A stretch of 64,000 nucleotides of DNA from Ruminococcus sp. NK3A76 (lineage in GTDB: Bacteria; Bacillota; Clostridia; Oscillospirales; Ruminococcaceae), in contig NZ_JMMA01000002.1 of NCBI RefSeq assembly GCF_000686125.1, forward strand, positions 1,736,001-1,800,000, given 5' to 3'. A model generated the notes under the pieces. That model did not search any database. It was not told where the DNA came from and saw nothing but the letters and a program-made list of their open reading frames with translations. Position 1 is the first letter of the stretch. Each line of letters starts with the position of its first letter. Shown piece by piece: positions 38,084-48,154 of the stretch. Position numbers and translations under genes: made by a program.

Positions 38084-38430
38084 TTGTGCTTTTTCTCTTG
38101 CCGTACCCTTTCGGAAACCAAGGCATTCAATTTTTTTAAGTATGCATTCTCCGCACGAAGACGCTGAACCTCGGCTATGAGGTCTTCTTCGACTTCTTTT
38201 TTCAGTTTTGGAGGACGACCTGTTGATTTGCGCCCACGACGTTCAACATAAAATCCTTCTTTGCCTTCTTCAAGATAGATGCGCTCCCACTTCGCAACTG
38301 TCTTATCTCCTTGTGGAATGTCAAATTGTCTTGCAGTTTCCATATAACTTAATTTCTCGTTCTGCATTGTTTCAACCACTTTGATCTTAAATTCGGGTGT
38401 GTATCTCTTATTGGGTATTCCTTTAGGCAT
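38080..38430 (-). CDS. IS150-type transposase orfA (HTH protein)
   Basis: 116 aa. N-terminal helix-turn-helix (YTPEFKIKVVETMQNEKLSY), basic middle, and a leucine-zipper-like end (EEDLIAEVQRLRAENAYLKK) as in OrfA proteins, which bind the IS ends. Start ATG 38430 with GAAAGGGGGG upstream. Confidence 0.93.
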   Translation of the reverse strand: MPKGIPNKRYTPEFKIKVVETMQNEKLSYMETARQFDIPQGDKTVAKWERIYLEEGKEGFYVERRGRKSTGRPPKLKKEVEEDLIAEVQRLRAENAYLKKLNALVSERVRQEKKHK

Positions 38431-38510
38431 AAAAATGCCCCCCTTTCGTTAGATTCCTAATTGGTATGTTTCTATTATACCACATTGTCTAACAAAAGGG
38501 GAGCATTTCA

Positions 38511-38682
38511 TAAGTTCAAAGCTACGGTTTTTTCGTATAATGAGCTTTGCCCCTATTTCATCCTCAAGAGACTGTATAGACCGTGAAATCCCTGACTGCG
38601 AAATATGGCATAATTCTGCTGCTTCCGTAAAGCTGTTTTCCTGTATTACGGTTTGAAAATGCTGTATCTGACGAAGCATCAT
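38511..38682 (-). pseudogene. lysR regulator, N-terminal HTH part (split by IS)
   Basis: Winged helix of a LysR-type regulator: IQHFQTVIQENSFTEAAELC and HISQSGISRSIQSLEDEIGA, up to NRSFEL, where the IS150-like element begins. GGAGGTGATG precedes the start, which overlaps the stop of the XRE gene (ATGATG), so the two were once coupled. Confidence 0.85.
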
Positions 38683-38906
38683 AAGACATCACCTCCGGAT
38701 TTTTTCTTCACATAGATAAGCCGGATATCATAGCCCAGCTTGTCAAGCATCTCGACAAACACTTTATTGATGATGCCTTCTTTTTTATTAATCAACCTGC
38801 TAACATACGGTGCAGATGTTCCGACCATCTGTGCCAACTGTGCCTGTGTGACGCCTTCTTCCAAGCATTTCACCTTAACATCGATTTCAAGATTGTTTTT
38901 TATCAT
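38679..38906 (-). CDS. Small XRE-family HTH regulator
   Basis: 75 aa. One cro/C1-type helix-turn-helix (VTQAQLAQMVGTSAPYVSRL). Followed by a short C-terminal strand (GYDIRLIYVKKK). Extended -10 promoter TGGTATAAT at 38954-38962 (minus). It probably regulated itself and the lysR gene it overlaps. Confidence 0.82.
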   Translation of the reverse strand: MIKNNLEIDVKVKCLEEGVTQAQLAQMVGTSAPYVSRLINKKEGIINKVFVEMLDKLGYDIRLIYVKKKSGGDVL

Positions 38907-38953
38907 GCTTAAGCCCCGTTTCGTGCAATACTATTTCATCAATCGGATAATTT

Positions 38954-38982
38954 ATTATACCACAAATTTATGAACATTTCTA
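38954..38982 (-). promoter_or_regulatory. Promoter of the XRE gene
   Basis: Minus strand TAGAAA, 17-bp spacer, TATAAT with extended TG. Confidence 0.55.
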
Positions 38983-38990
38983 AACCTTTG

Positions 38991-39040
38991 CACAAAAAAG
39001 AGCCTGTGAACACGCCCCAAGCGGGAATGTCCACAGGCTC
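38991..39040 (-). terminator. Terminator on the minus strand
   Basis: 9-bp stem GAGCCTGTG / CACAGGCTC with T6 on the minus strand. It would end transcripts from the small secreted protein gene. Confidence 0.85.
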
Positions 39041-39129
39041 AGATAAACTCAGATGTTCCTCATTATATACGGACGGTATAGCCGGGCGAAATCCAGCCGA
39101 CGGTAGAGCCTTTGCCGGACTTGACTTCC

Positions 39130-39180
39130 ACGCTGGTGTACACGCCCACGGGAATAAACTGCGTCCTTGTACACCAGCGT
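39130..39180. repeat. 13-bp perfect inverted repeat
   Basis: ACGCTGGTGTACA (39130-39142) and its exact inverse TGTACACCAGCGT (39168-39180), 25 bases apart. The surrounding 39041-39209 stretch reads on minus as a short protein tail (VEVKSGKGSTVGWISPGYTV) without a usable start, so it is likely gene debris. Confidence 0.7.
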
Positions 39181-39209
39181 GAGAGTTTTGTCATAGGCAA
39201 TTACACAAT

Positions 39210-39521
39210 TCATCTGCCAGTACATGAACTAAACGTTTTGCTCCAGCTTGTCACATAAGTCCATGAATTGCCGCTTTTCTTCTGCAGCGTCTGTGTAATA
39301 ACAACCTTAGTGGCTAAACTTGAATCTCCTCGTACTACACTTTTACAGGAAGCCGTGTTATTAGATATTGACATATCTGAGGAGATCTTATTTGTATACT
39401 GATAATCCTCAATTATTTCAACATCAACAGGCGTATCCTCTTCAGGATCAGCATAAGCAGTAATACCCATTCCTAAAGTCATAACTAATGACAACAGAAT
39501 TGCAATTATGCGCCTCATCAT
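39210..39521 (-). CDS. Small secreted protein
   Basis: 103 aa. Signal peptide about residues 1-24 (ITAYADP). The mature part (SSDMSISNNTASCKSVVRGD; TLQKKSGNSWTYVTSWSKTF) has the pattern of small beta proteins widespread in gut Firmicutes. It stops abruptly after SWSKTF, where family members usually continue 30-50 residues, and debris follows, so it may be truncated. Function unknown. Confidence 0.6.
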   Translation of the reverse strand: MMRRIIAILLSLVMTLGMGITAYADPEEDTPVDVEIIEDYQYTNKISSDMSISNNTASCKSVVRGDSSLATKVVITQTLQKKSGNSWTYVTSWSKTFSSCTGR

Positions 39522-39539
39522 TTATCCCCTTTCCTGCAC

Positions 39540-39568
39540 TTGAATTGCATAGATATTTGTGATATAAT
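39540..39568 (+). promoter_or_regulatory. Promoter of cstA
   Basis: TTGAAT, 17-bp spacer, TATAAT, 41 bases before the ATG. Confidence 0.7.
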
Positions 39569-39608
39569 ACTATCAGAGATCTTTCACCGTATAGAAAGGA
39601 GTTTTTAT

Positions 39609-41056
39609 ATGCTGACATTTATTATAGGCCTTGTCATACTCGCAGTCGGCGCCGCCGTTTACGGGCGTGTCTGTGAGCGTGTGATAAGACCGACAGATGC
39701 CGCTACCCCCGCCGTGCAAAAGCAGGACGGCATCGACTTTATCCCCATGAAAAAATGGAAAAACAGCCTTGTCGAGCTTTTAAATATCGCAGGCACGGGA
39801 CCTATACTCGGGCCTATTCAGGGCGTGCTGTTCGGGCCTGTTGCCTTTATAACTATCCCTATCGGCTGCGTTATCGGCGGCGCTTTTCATGATTTTATGA
39901 TAGGTATGATAAGTGTAAGAAACGACGGCGAGCAGATGCCGGGGCTTATCAGGCGCTTTCTCGGCAAGTATATGTATGCGTTTTATAATATCGTCGTCTG
40001 CCTGCTTTTGCTTCTGGTGGCTGCGGTGTTTGTCTATACCCCGGGCGACCTTTTCGTCTCGCAGATCCTCTCGCAGGACAGCGGCTAAAAAACCCCACTG
40101 TGTGGATAGTTTACGGCGTTATCTTCGCTTACTACCTCATAGCTACCCTGCTGCCCATAGATAAGATAATCGGCAAGATATACCCGATTTTTGGCTGTAT
40201 ACTACTGCTATCGGCGCTGGGCGTTTTCATAGGGCTGTTTGTCAAGGGCTATAAGCTTGATGAACTGTGGGAGCAGTCATCATTCTTCACAAACCCCTTC
40301 GGTGAGCGGTTTATACCTATCTTCTTTGTTACAGTCGCCTGCGGCATAACCTCAGGCTTTCACTCCACACAGTCAACTATCATCTCACGCACAATGAGCA
40401 ACGAGCACGAAGGCAGAATGACCTTTTACAATATGATGATCCTTGAGGGCTTTATTGCTATGGTATGGGCTGCCGCCGCTATGGGTGCGGTGAATTTAAG
40501 CCTTGTGACAAATGACACCCTGCATACCCAGGCCACAACGGTAGTCGGCACAGTCGCTAAGGATATGCTTGGTTCTGTAGGCGGAATGATAGCCATTATC
40601 GGCGTTATCGTTCTGCCGATAACAACGGGCGATACGGCACTTCGCTCGCTCAGGATAATGGCAGGCGATGCGCTTCATATCGACTCGTCAAAGAAGAAAA
40701 ACAACCTGCTGCTCGCCCTGCCTATCTTTGCAGTCGTGGCAGGCGTGCTGATATTTGCAAAGGCAAACTCTGATTCATTCGGCATACTGTGGAGATATTT
40801 CTCCTGGGCAAACGAAACTATCGCAGTGTTCTCGTTCACACTCATCAGCGTTTATATGTCAAAAAACAAGATGCCCTACCTTATGGCGCTCCTGCCGGGA
40901 ATGTTCTATATGTACGTAGTGTGCGCCTATATCTTAAGCGCAAAAATAGGTTTCGGCCTTTCCTGGACGGAAAGCTATATCACCGCCGCCGCCCTGACCG
41001 CCGCCTATACCGCCGCCCTTGTGACGGTGTGCCAGAAGCGTGAAAAAACAGCATAA
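39609..41056 (+). pseudogene. cstA: CstA-family carbon starvation protein, frameshifted
   Basis: Start ATG 39609 after AAAGGAG. The first 160 codons give the CstA N-terminus (PMKKWKNSLVELLNIAGTGP, conserved GPIQGVLFGP). The frame stops at TAA 40086-40088, inside an A6 run, and the next frame continues without loss (PTVWIVYGVIFAYYLIATLL ... CGITSGFHSTQSTIISRT ... ITTGDTALRSLRI). About 480 residues in total, the size of the short CstA group, which imports peptides or pyruvate. Stop precedes the A run, so programmed shifting is unlikely. Confidence 0.85.
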
Positions 41057-41063
41057 ATAATTT

Positions 41064-41100
41064 CGCCGCCGCAGCCTACCATTGGCCGCAGCGGCGTTTT
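41064..41100 (+). terminator. Terminator of cstA, facing the GAP1 operon end
   Basis: 13-bp GC-rich stem with two G-U pairs (41064-41076 / 41084-41096), 7-nt loop, T4 tail. Confidence 0.8.
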
Positions 41101-41101
41101 A

Positions 41102-43798
41102 TTATGTGTTCTTGTGTCTGAATATTCCCTTTATGCCGCCCTTTGTGCCGCTTGCTTCACCAAGCATCAGCAAGAGCGCCTGCCTGTCAGCTTCGTTGAC
41201 GCCGCCCGCTTTCCTGACCTGCTCGGTCATTGATGAGCGGTAGCTTGCCTTGACGCACTTCTCAAATGCAGCTTTCAGTATCTTCTGCACCTGTCTGACC
41301 CTCTCGCCCTCGTATGAGGGAACGTGCGCATCATCAAGCGTGAACGCCTCTCTCATTCCGAAAAGTAGCTCGCCCAGGTGCTTTGATTTGGCGTTGTCTT
41401 TTAGTATCGTGCTTATAAACGCCTCTGCTGTCTCAGCCAGCGCTTTGTCATCATCGCTGTCAAATAAAAACATAGCATACAGATAAAACAGCCCGTCATT
41501 GAACTGCACCGCCGAATCGGTAACACGCAGGAACATATCACTCTTTGTGTAGCCCTGCGGCAGGTCAAAGCGAATCTTGATAAACCTCTCGCACGCCCCA
41601 AGCGCAGGCCGTGCAGATGTTATAGTTTCAAGCGTTTCGATTAGCAGCTCCTTTTCAAGCACAAGTGACGATATGCAAAGCCGCTCGCTCCACGCTTCGA
41701 GCACGCTCAGAAGTTCCTGCGTCAGCGGCTCTTTCCTTGCAAACAAGCGCTTGTTTAGGTAGATATATACTCGCCGCTGAACGTCCTCATCAAGCCCTGC
41801 ACGCATGGCCTTGCTTATCACCCTCTGCATCATACCCATGTCGTCTGTCAGCTCTATGCAGCAGCGGTAGAATTCAAGCCCCGTGAAATCCTCATCGGGC
41901 ATTGCGGCAACAGCACACTCAAATATGCTGTGCAGCTTCTCGTCTACTCTGCCAATGCGCTTTGCATATATGCAGAGAATGCTCTCAATTATGTCAACGC
42001 TTATGTATGGCGACTTGAAAAGCCTTGCACAGAGCTTTTCGGGGTCGCTGCCGCTGTAGCGCACCAGCACCTCTAACCACTCACGCCTGCCGTTTGGGTC
42101 TGTGCTGCCCATAAACTCTGCGGTGTAGCCCGCAAAGAAACAGAAAAGCTCCTCGCTCTTTGAGAGCGTGTCAAGCATTGCCGTGATAAGCCGCTCATCA
42201 TCAATGCACCCCGAAAGCAGCGCCCCTGCAAGTATGCAAAGTTCCTCGTGATTTGCAAAATGCTCCACATCAGCAGGCAGACCTTCTATAAGCATATCAA
42301 AGAGCACCCTGTCGGTGGCGGCGTCTATCATTGACGAAACGATAACGCACCTTTCAACCCTGCGCTCTGTGAAAAGCCCTCTCATGATGCTCTGGCGAAA
42401 CGCCTCGCTGCCGTTTTTCTCAAAGGCCGCCCACGAGCGGCAAAGCACACCGCTGCTCTCTGGCAGCCTGTCGCAAAGCTGAGTAAACCTGTCAAGCAGC
42501 TTTTCCTCTACCCTGCCCTTTTCGCCCAGCCTGTCGGCAAGTGTCGAATACAAACTCAGCAGCCCGTAGCCCTTCTCCTCGTCCTGCTCAAAGAATCTGC
42601 CGTAGCCTGCAAGCCCCGTTTCAAAGAGCTTGCAGTCAAGCGCTTCGCTGCCTGTTGCCCTGCCGCCGATAATGCTCTTAAGGGCAGAATAAACTTCGTC
42701 ATACCCCTTGCGTGCCGAGCCGAGGTCGGTCAGCAGTAAAGCGTATGCATCAAAAAGCGCCGCCACATCAGCCCCCGCCGTGTCAACATAGGGCAGAAAC
42801 TCCGAGCAAAACTCGGTGATGTAGCCGTCATGCAAAGCTGCGTGTGTAAAATACTGCCGCTGTGTGTATTCGCCCATGTCAGCTGTGAAGCTTCCCTGTG
42901 CAGGGTCTGCTATCTCGTAGTTTGATATGGCGGTCTTTCTTATGCCCGCACTCATGGTGTCTTTCGGGTGAATGCCTGCTATCATGGCGTAGGGCAGACG
43001 TTCAAGGGTGTTTATCCTGCTGTCGTATGAGCAGACCGCCCCTGTCTTCTGGTTGACGTAGTAAAACAGCTCGCCGTTTGAGTTGTTGCCCGTTATGCCG
43101 CTGATGTTGATGTCAAAGCTGATCTCAAGCGCAATTCTTACAGATACGCTCCTCTCGATCGCCGCCACCCATAGCTCGACGTTCTCGGGCGTGTCTTTTA
43201 TGAGCAGCACTCTGCGCTCGCCAGCAGGCAGCGTCATCTGCTGCAAGATAAATGCGAGCATCTTAACAAAAAGCTCCTGCCTGTTATCGCTTAGAAAATC
43301 ATCTATCACCTTGTCGGTCACATAGCCGTCGCCTGCTCTGTCGCTCACCTGTGAAAGATACGGCGGCTCGCTCTTCGGGTCAAGGTCGTGGTAATAATCC
43401 TGCTGCAGGCGCTTGTGCGCATCAAACACAGCCGAGCCGAACCACTTGTAGGGGTAGTCACAGGGTCTTCCGATAAGGCATTGCTTTATGTAGTTGCCTG
43501 TTCTTATGAGGTTGCCGTTTGCACGCTTCTCGCCCGTGTTCTCTCTTGGCACTTCGTAGGTGAGGGCTGTGTTGCCGCCGCCTAAAGACAGTAATGAGTA
43601 TGAGCAGACATAACCCGCCGCCCGTGTCTTTGAGCAGTTTTGCTTTCTTATAAGGCGGTCAAGCTTTATCCTCTCGGGAATGCTGCTTATAAGCCCCTCG
43701 CTCACCGAGTAAAACCCAAGCCCCTCCTTGTGCATGACCTGTCCGTTTTCAAGACTGCGGCAGGGTAAGCAGCGTGTGTATATGACTTGTTCAAGCAT
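41102..43798 (-). CDS. GTPase-associated protein 1 (GAP1) homologue
   Basis: 898 aa, soluble. The first 120 residues (VIYTRCLPCRSLENGQVMHK, GLGFYSVSEGL, SYSLLSLGGGNTALTYEVPR) fit the GAP1 N-terminal domain; residues about 150-240 fit the GAP1 middle domain (ALEISFDINISG). The rest is a long helical-repeat region. GAP1 proteins are, as I recall, large partners of a double-GTPase family in predicted NTP-dependent conflict systems; no enzyme activity is known. It is the last gene of the seven-gene operon, 18 bases after the GTPase, with AAAGGAGG. Intact here. Confidence 0.78.
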   Translation of the reverse strand: MLEQVIYTRCLPCRSLENGQVMHKEGLGFYSVSEGLISSIPERIKLDRLIRKQNCSKTRAAGYVCSYSLLSLGGGNTALTYEVPRENTGEKRANGNLIRTGNYIKQCLIGRPCDYPYKWFGSAVFDAHKRLQQDYYHDLDPKSEPPYLSQVSDRAGDGYVTDKVIDDFLSDNRQELFVKMLAFILQQMTLPAGERRVLLIKDTPENVELWVAAIERSVSVRIALEISFDINISGITGNNSNGELFYYVNQKTGAVCSYDSRINTLERLPYAMIAGIHPKDTMSAGIRKTAISNYEIADPAQGSFTADMGEYTQRQYFTHAALHDGYITEFCSEFLPYVDTAGADVAALFDAYALLLTDLGSARKGYDEVYSALKSIIGGRATGSEALDCKLFETGLAGYGRFFEQDEEKGYGLLSLYSTLADRLGEKGRVEEKLLDRFTQLCDRLPESSGVLCRSWAAFEKNGSEAFRQSIMRGLFTERRVERCVIVSSMIDAATDRVLFDMLIEGLPADVEHFANHEELCILAGALLSGCIDDERLITAMLDTLSKSEELFCFFAGYTAEFMGSTDPNGRREWLEVLVRYSGSDPEKLCARLFKSPYISVDIIESILCIYAKRIGRVDEKLHSIFECAVAAMPDEDFTGLEFYRCCIELTDDMGMMQRVISKAMRAGLDEDVQRRVYIYLNKRLFARKEPLTQELLSVLEAWSERLCISSLVLEKELLIETLETITSARPALGACERFIKIRFDLPQGYTKSDMFLRVTDSAVQFNDGLFYLYAMFLFDSDDDKALAETAEAFISTILKDNAKSKHLGELLFGMREAFTLDDAHVPSYEGERVRQVQKILKAAFEKCVKASYRSSMTEQVRKAGGVNEADRQALLLMLGEASGTKGGIKGIFRHKNT

Positions 43799-43816
43799 AG
43801 CCTGCCTCCTTTCAGC

Positions 43817-44881
43817 TCATTCCTCGTCGGCCTTGCTTATTATCCCCTCGTTATACATCATCCACATAAGCGGGTCAAGTATCCTGTGAGGGGCTATCTC
43901 GTCAAGATGCCCGTCGCTGCGTGGCGCAGCGCCAAAGCTCGATATGCCGAAATACTTCACGTTCTTGTCGATAAAGTTGTTGCTTATGTTCTTTAAAAAC
44001 TGCACGCCGCCGTTTTTCTCTATCCACGAGCGAATCTCCTCATCGACCACCTCACAGTCTGAAAGCACGAAGCCGCCGCTTTTTAAGTGCGGGCTTTCCT
44101 GCGTCACAGTTCCCGTGCCGAATTCATCAAGCACCATGTCAAACTTGGTAAACACCACCGCCACGTTTCAGTTTATCAGCTGATTGGGCTTAAGCTTCAT
44201 GGCGGCCTTTATGTATGTCGTGATGTCGGTCACAAGCTCTGCCGCCGATTTTCTTTGCCCCTGACCGTATGTGCCCGTTGAAGCTGCAAGCTTTTCAGGG
44301 TCCATGCGCTGTGCCACCTTGTCAAGTATCAACGGGTCAAAGAGTATAACAAGCGTGTTCGAGCCGTTGATGTAGTTTTTGATGTCATCGCTCATTGATG
44401 TTATGTCCTCGCCTGCGCCGTCAAATATGGTAAGGCTGTAGGTGGGAATACTCGTCCTCGTGCGCTTTTTGCCGTTTTGCAGTATCCATTGTTGAGGCTG
44501 CGGCCCCTGCCCCGCAAGCGTGTTGTCAACGGGGCGATGTTCCTTGTAGATAGTGTCCTCATTGTGGTGGAAGTTTTCAAGCGTTTCCTGATCCATGTGT
44601 GAGCAAGACCAGTAGGTGCCCTTGCAGTTTTGCAGCTCGTGAATCATCGTTATCAGAAAATTCGTCTTGCCCGTGTCGGTCGCACCAAGCAGACAAAAGC
44701 GCATATACTCGTCATAATCGAATATCGACGAGGGCAGCTCACGCCCGCAGATAGGGCATGAGATTATAACGGGCTTGTCTCTGTGCGCTGCGTCGGGGCA
44801 GTAGTATTTGCCGTTAAAGCCCTGCTTTGTTATGTCAGTTCCGCAGAATGAGCAGTTGTATTTGGCGCTGTTAGTGCTTAT
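43817..44881 (-). pseudogene. Zinc-ribbon GTPase (DO-GTPase-like), in-frame TGA and AUA start
   Basis: Reconstructed about 354 aa. Zinc ribbon NCSFCG ... CPICGRELP (residues 8-60), then a GTPase core: P-loop LLGATDTGKTNF, Walker B TIFDGAGED, and FTKFD as the base-specificity loop. TGA at 44168-44170 stops the frame just before the VVFTKFD strand, which continues in the same frame to 43817. The expected start AUG is AUA (44879-44881): the previous gene ends with TAA where ATGA would give overlap. The C-terminal part (FIDKNVKYFGISSFGAAPRS) is conserved in style. Probably inactive unless suppressed. Confidence 0.72.
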
Positions 44882-47800
44882 CCTTGCAAGAATGTGTCGA
44901 CCTTGTCGATAAGCAGCCTTATCTTCGCCCCTGCGGGTATGCTGTCCCATACCTCCTTGGTAAGGGGAATGTCGCTGTAGCCCTTTGTGTTAGCATTTGC
45001 CGCCGCAGCTATCGTCATAACAGTCACCGTGTCGCCCGATGCTATGTCGGTAGGCACACCGCTTTTGCTGTATACAAGATACATCTCGGGCAGCGAGTCG
45101 CACTCGGCCTTTACCCTTAGGCTGTGTTTGTCGCCTATCAGCGAAGTTCCCAGCTTGTAGCTTATCCTCGCTCTCGGGCTGTTGTTGCGCTTAAGCTTTG
45201 CGGGCTGTGAGTATATCACATTCCCGCCCGTGCCGTATTCGCCTATTACGGTAATGTATATGTCCTCCTGCGGAGCGTCTGCCGTTATAGCCCCGCCCGC
45301 CGCAAGCTCTGCTGCCGCTATTGCGGTAAGCTTTGATGTGCCTATGTCAGCAGTATCAGCCCATGGCACAGCGCTGCTCGTCTTGGTGAGTGCGCAGTAG
45401 TGTACCCTTTCAAGCCCCTCGGGCAGCTCTTTCAGCTTTATTGTGAGTATGTTGTTTTTTATCACCGTGTTCACAGGGTCTATCTGTAAGGGTGCGGCGG
45501 TGGATACGCTCATCACCCTGCAAAGCCTTGCCGACGAGCCTGAGCGTGTGATAAGTGCTGTGTTGAGCATTCTGTTTTTCGGCAGAGTAACACCACACCT
45601 GCCCGCATCCATGTCTGCCGTAACGTGCGTTTCAAACCTGCCAAGCTTTGCATCAAGCGCTGACACAGCACACACTTCGCCTGCTTCCATAAACACCTGC
45701 TTGTTTTCAAGCCGCAGTATGCTTATCTTCACAGAGCTATCGTCTGCTTTCCACTTTGCTTCAAGGGCTGTGCCCTTTTGCTTTATGCTGAGCCCGTCAG
45801 GCTCCTGCGGCATAGGCTCGGGGCGCAGCGTGAGTGTTAAACCTCTGCTGTATCTCTCGCCCTTTTCGCCTTGGTATATGCATTGAAGCCTGTAGCCGTA
45901 GCTGATAACGTCCTGCACCTGCGTGTCGGTAAAGCCGCTGCCCCGCTGCTCGAAAACTTCGCAGCCCTTGTCGGGTGTTTCGGGCGGCAGTGTGCCCTGC
46001 TTCTTTATAACTCTTATGCCTAAGGCGTTTTCGGGCAGCACCCAGCTGAATGTGCATCTGCCGCTGACGCAGCCGTAGCTTAAGCCCTTGTCAAGCTCGC
46101 CCAGCACCTCCGCCCAAACTGTTGCAGGCTCGGAGAATACTCCCATTCGCTCGGCAAATACCGCATAGCCGTATTTTATGCCGTATCGCAGGCTCTCGTC
46201 TGTGAAGCTTACTCCGCTTACCTCCTTGGCGACCGTCTCACCGTCAGATATCGCAGCAGGAAACGCCCCCTGCTTTCTGACTATCCTGTAGCCCACGCCG
46301 AGGTCTTCGCCACGCTGCCATATAAGCTCGCAGCCGTGGTCTGTCACGCTCACCTTAAGCTCCGTGGGCGCCTTAAGCTTAACAGTTGCTATCATATCCA
46401 AAGCGGGGCGGTAGTCGGCGCATATGCTCAAAACCTGATAGCAGCTGTTGCCCCTCTGCGTCTCGCTCACTCTCGCTTTGGGCATCAAAGCTGCTGCTTT
46501 GTCTATCTGCCCTCTTATGCTATCACGCCTGCTGTCAATGTCAAGCTCCTTCATCTTTGCAGCAAGCTCTTCCGTCTTGCGCTGCGCCGCCATAAACTTT
46601 CTGCTGCTTATCAGCGCATCAAGCTCTGCAAGCGGCTTTTTGTAGACAGCCGTCTTGTCGGTGTAAAGCTTTCTTAAATTTGCAAGCTCTTTGTTCTTGG
46701 GGTCGGCGCTCTCGATGTTCGAGATGAAATACTCCGCTTCCTTGAAATCGAGCCTGTCTATCGCACTCTGCGCCCCCGTGATAAACGAGCCTATGTGCTT
46801 AAGCTTGCCTATCTCAAAGCCGCAGCCGCACTTTTCTGCCGATGCAGGAACTTTCTTGGCACACGAGGGGCAGCTTATGTAAAGCGCCGCACCGCAGGCA
46901 GGGCATATAGCCTTTGAAGCCTGCGCCGCCGTGGGGTATTCGCTGTAGCTGCCGCAGCATTCGCACACAACGCCCACCGCCGCTTCCTGCCTTACATACG
47001 GGTCACGCCCAAGGCCTGCTTTTTCGTTGTATAGGGCAAGTGCTATGCTGTAGTCGGGGAAATGTGACTGTATGCGCTTTATGCAGTTCTCGGCAAAGTC
47101 TCTGTCCTTTTTAAAATCAAGGGGCGCCTGCCGCAGCAGCGAAAAGAACTCGCTAAGCTCTTCCTTTTTACGCTGTGAGCATACCTCTCCCTGTCCTCCT
47201 CCGAATCAAATACTCTTGAAGCGCCGATAGATACAAGGTCACGCAGTATCGCCGCATAGCTTCTGCTGCCCGAGTCTGATGCAAGTCTGACCGAAAACTT
47301 GTCCATTATGTCCTTTAGGGTCTTTGTGGGCTTTTTGCGGTAAACGCTCACTTCCTTCTCCCTGCCCCCGTCAAGTAAGCAGGCAAGGCTGTATAGATCA
47401 TCAGCCTTTGCAGCGTTCTCATAAGGCGTGCCCTTTATCCACTTGTCATTATGCAGCTTTTCAAAAAGCTTTTGCAGGTTTTCAAAGGTCGCATCATCAA
47501 GAAAAGATTTCTTAAGGTCAGCCGCCTTGCGTGGCTTTATAACCTTTATCCCCTTGCTTTCATAGACCTCTGCCGCCTTGTCATATGGCAGCCCCAGCCG
47601 CTGTGCTACGTTTTTCACCTGAACTTCCGTTACGTCGGGCAGCTCGCTTTGGCCGTATGTCTGAATATCAAGCAGCTGTGACAGCTTGCCGCAGCATTTT
47701 TCTATCATGTCGGCAGCTTCGCTTCTCCTGCTCTTTTTGTCGAGCATTACAGCCCTTATGCCGGCTTCAAGCGCAAGCTCTGCGTCTATCTGCGCCCGCT

Positions 47801-48137
47801 TTGCAGGGTCGCCTGCCGCAGCGCCGCCTGCCTTTTGCGATTCGAGCCTGCTATTCCATTTTCTTATGGCGGCTTCAACCATTCCCTCGGGGCTTGTTCC
47901 CTCTCGCCCGAACATGGCACGGCGAAGATCAGCTTCTTTTGCAAGCTGCTCCTCTATCTTCAATATTTTTGCCTTGTCGGTCGCCCTCGCCTTGTCGGAT
48001 ATAAGCTTGTCACGCCATACCGTAAGGGCACTGTCTATCATCTTGTCGAGCATATCCGTCCTGCCCGCCTTTGCTCTGCCCTCAAGCGAGCCGTCAAAAG
48101 GCAGGCCGAGCAGCTCGTAATAATTCTTTCTGTCCAA
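44878..48137 (-). pseudogene. J-like / zinc-ribbon / fibronectin-like Hsp70-associated protein, frameshifted
   Basis: About 1086 codons. TTG 48137 (AGAGGG upstream) starts MDRKNYYELLGLPFDGSLEG, like a J or J-like domain; the HPD motif is not evident. Helical region to residue 320. Near 47185 the frame shifts by one base; the other frame resumes VCSQRKKEELSEFFSLLRQA and runs on to a double zinc ribbon (CECCG ... CPACG ... CPSCAKK ... CGCG) and several fibronectin-III-like repeats (APTELKVSVTDHGCELIWQ; GYRIVRKQGAFP). It lies between the Hsp70-vWA and GTPase genes. The protein would be an adaptor or scaffold; function unknown. Confidence 0.68.
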
Positions 48138-48154
48138 AGTTTGTCCCTCTTGTA

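Larger units (their letters stand above)
37167..38510 (-). mobile_element. IS3-family (IS150-like) insertion sequence, 1344 bp
   Basis: Ends begin TGAACTGACCCC at 37167 and, inverted, TGAAATGCTCCCC at 38510; inner parts both contain GTTAGACAA. The 3-bp target duplication is TAA (plus strand) at 37164-37166 and 38511-38513. Contains orfA and orfB. Both ends and both genes look intact, so the copy may be active. Confidence 0.93.

Noticed and set aside
40081-40100. Programmed -1 frameshift in cstA at the A6 run
   Set aside because: The zero-frame TAA comes before and within the A run, so ribosomes would terminate first; no stimulatory hairpin directly downstream.
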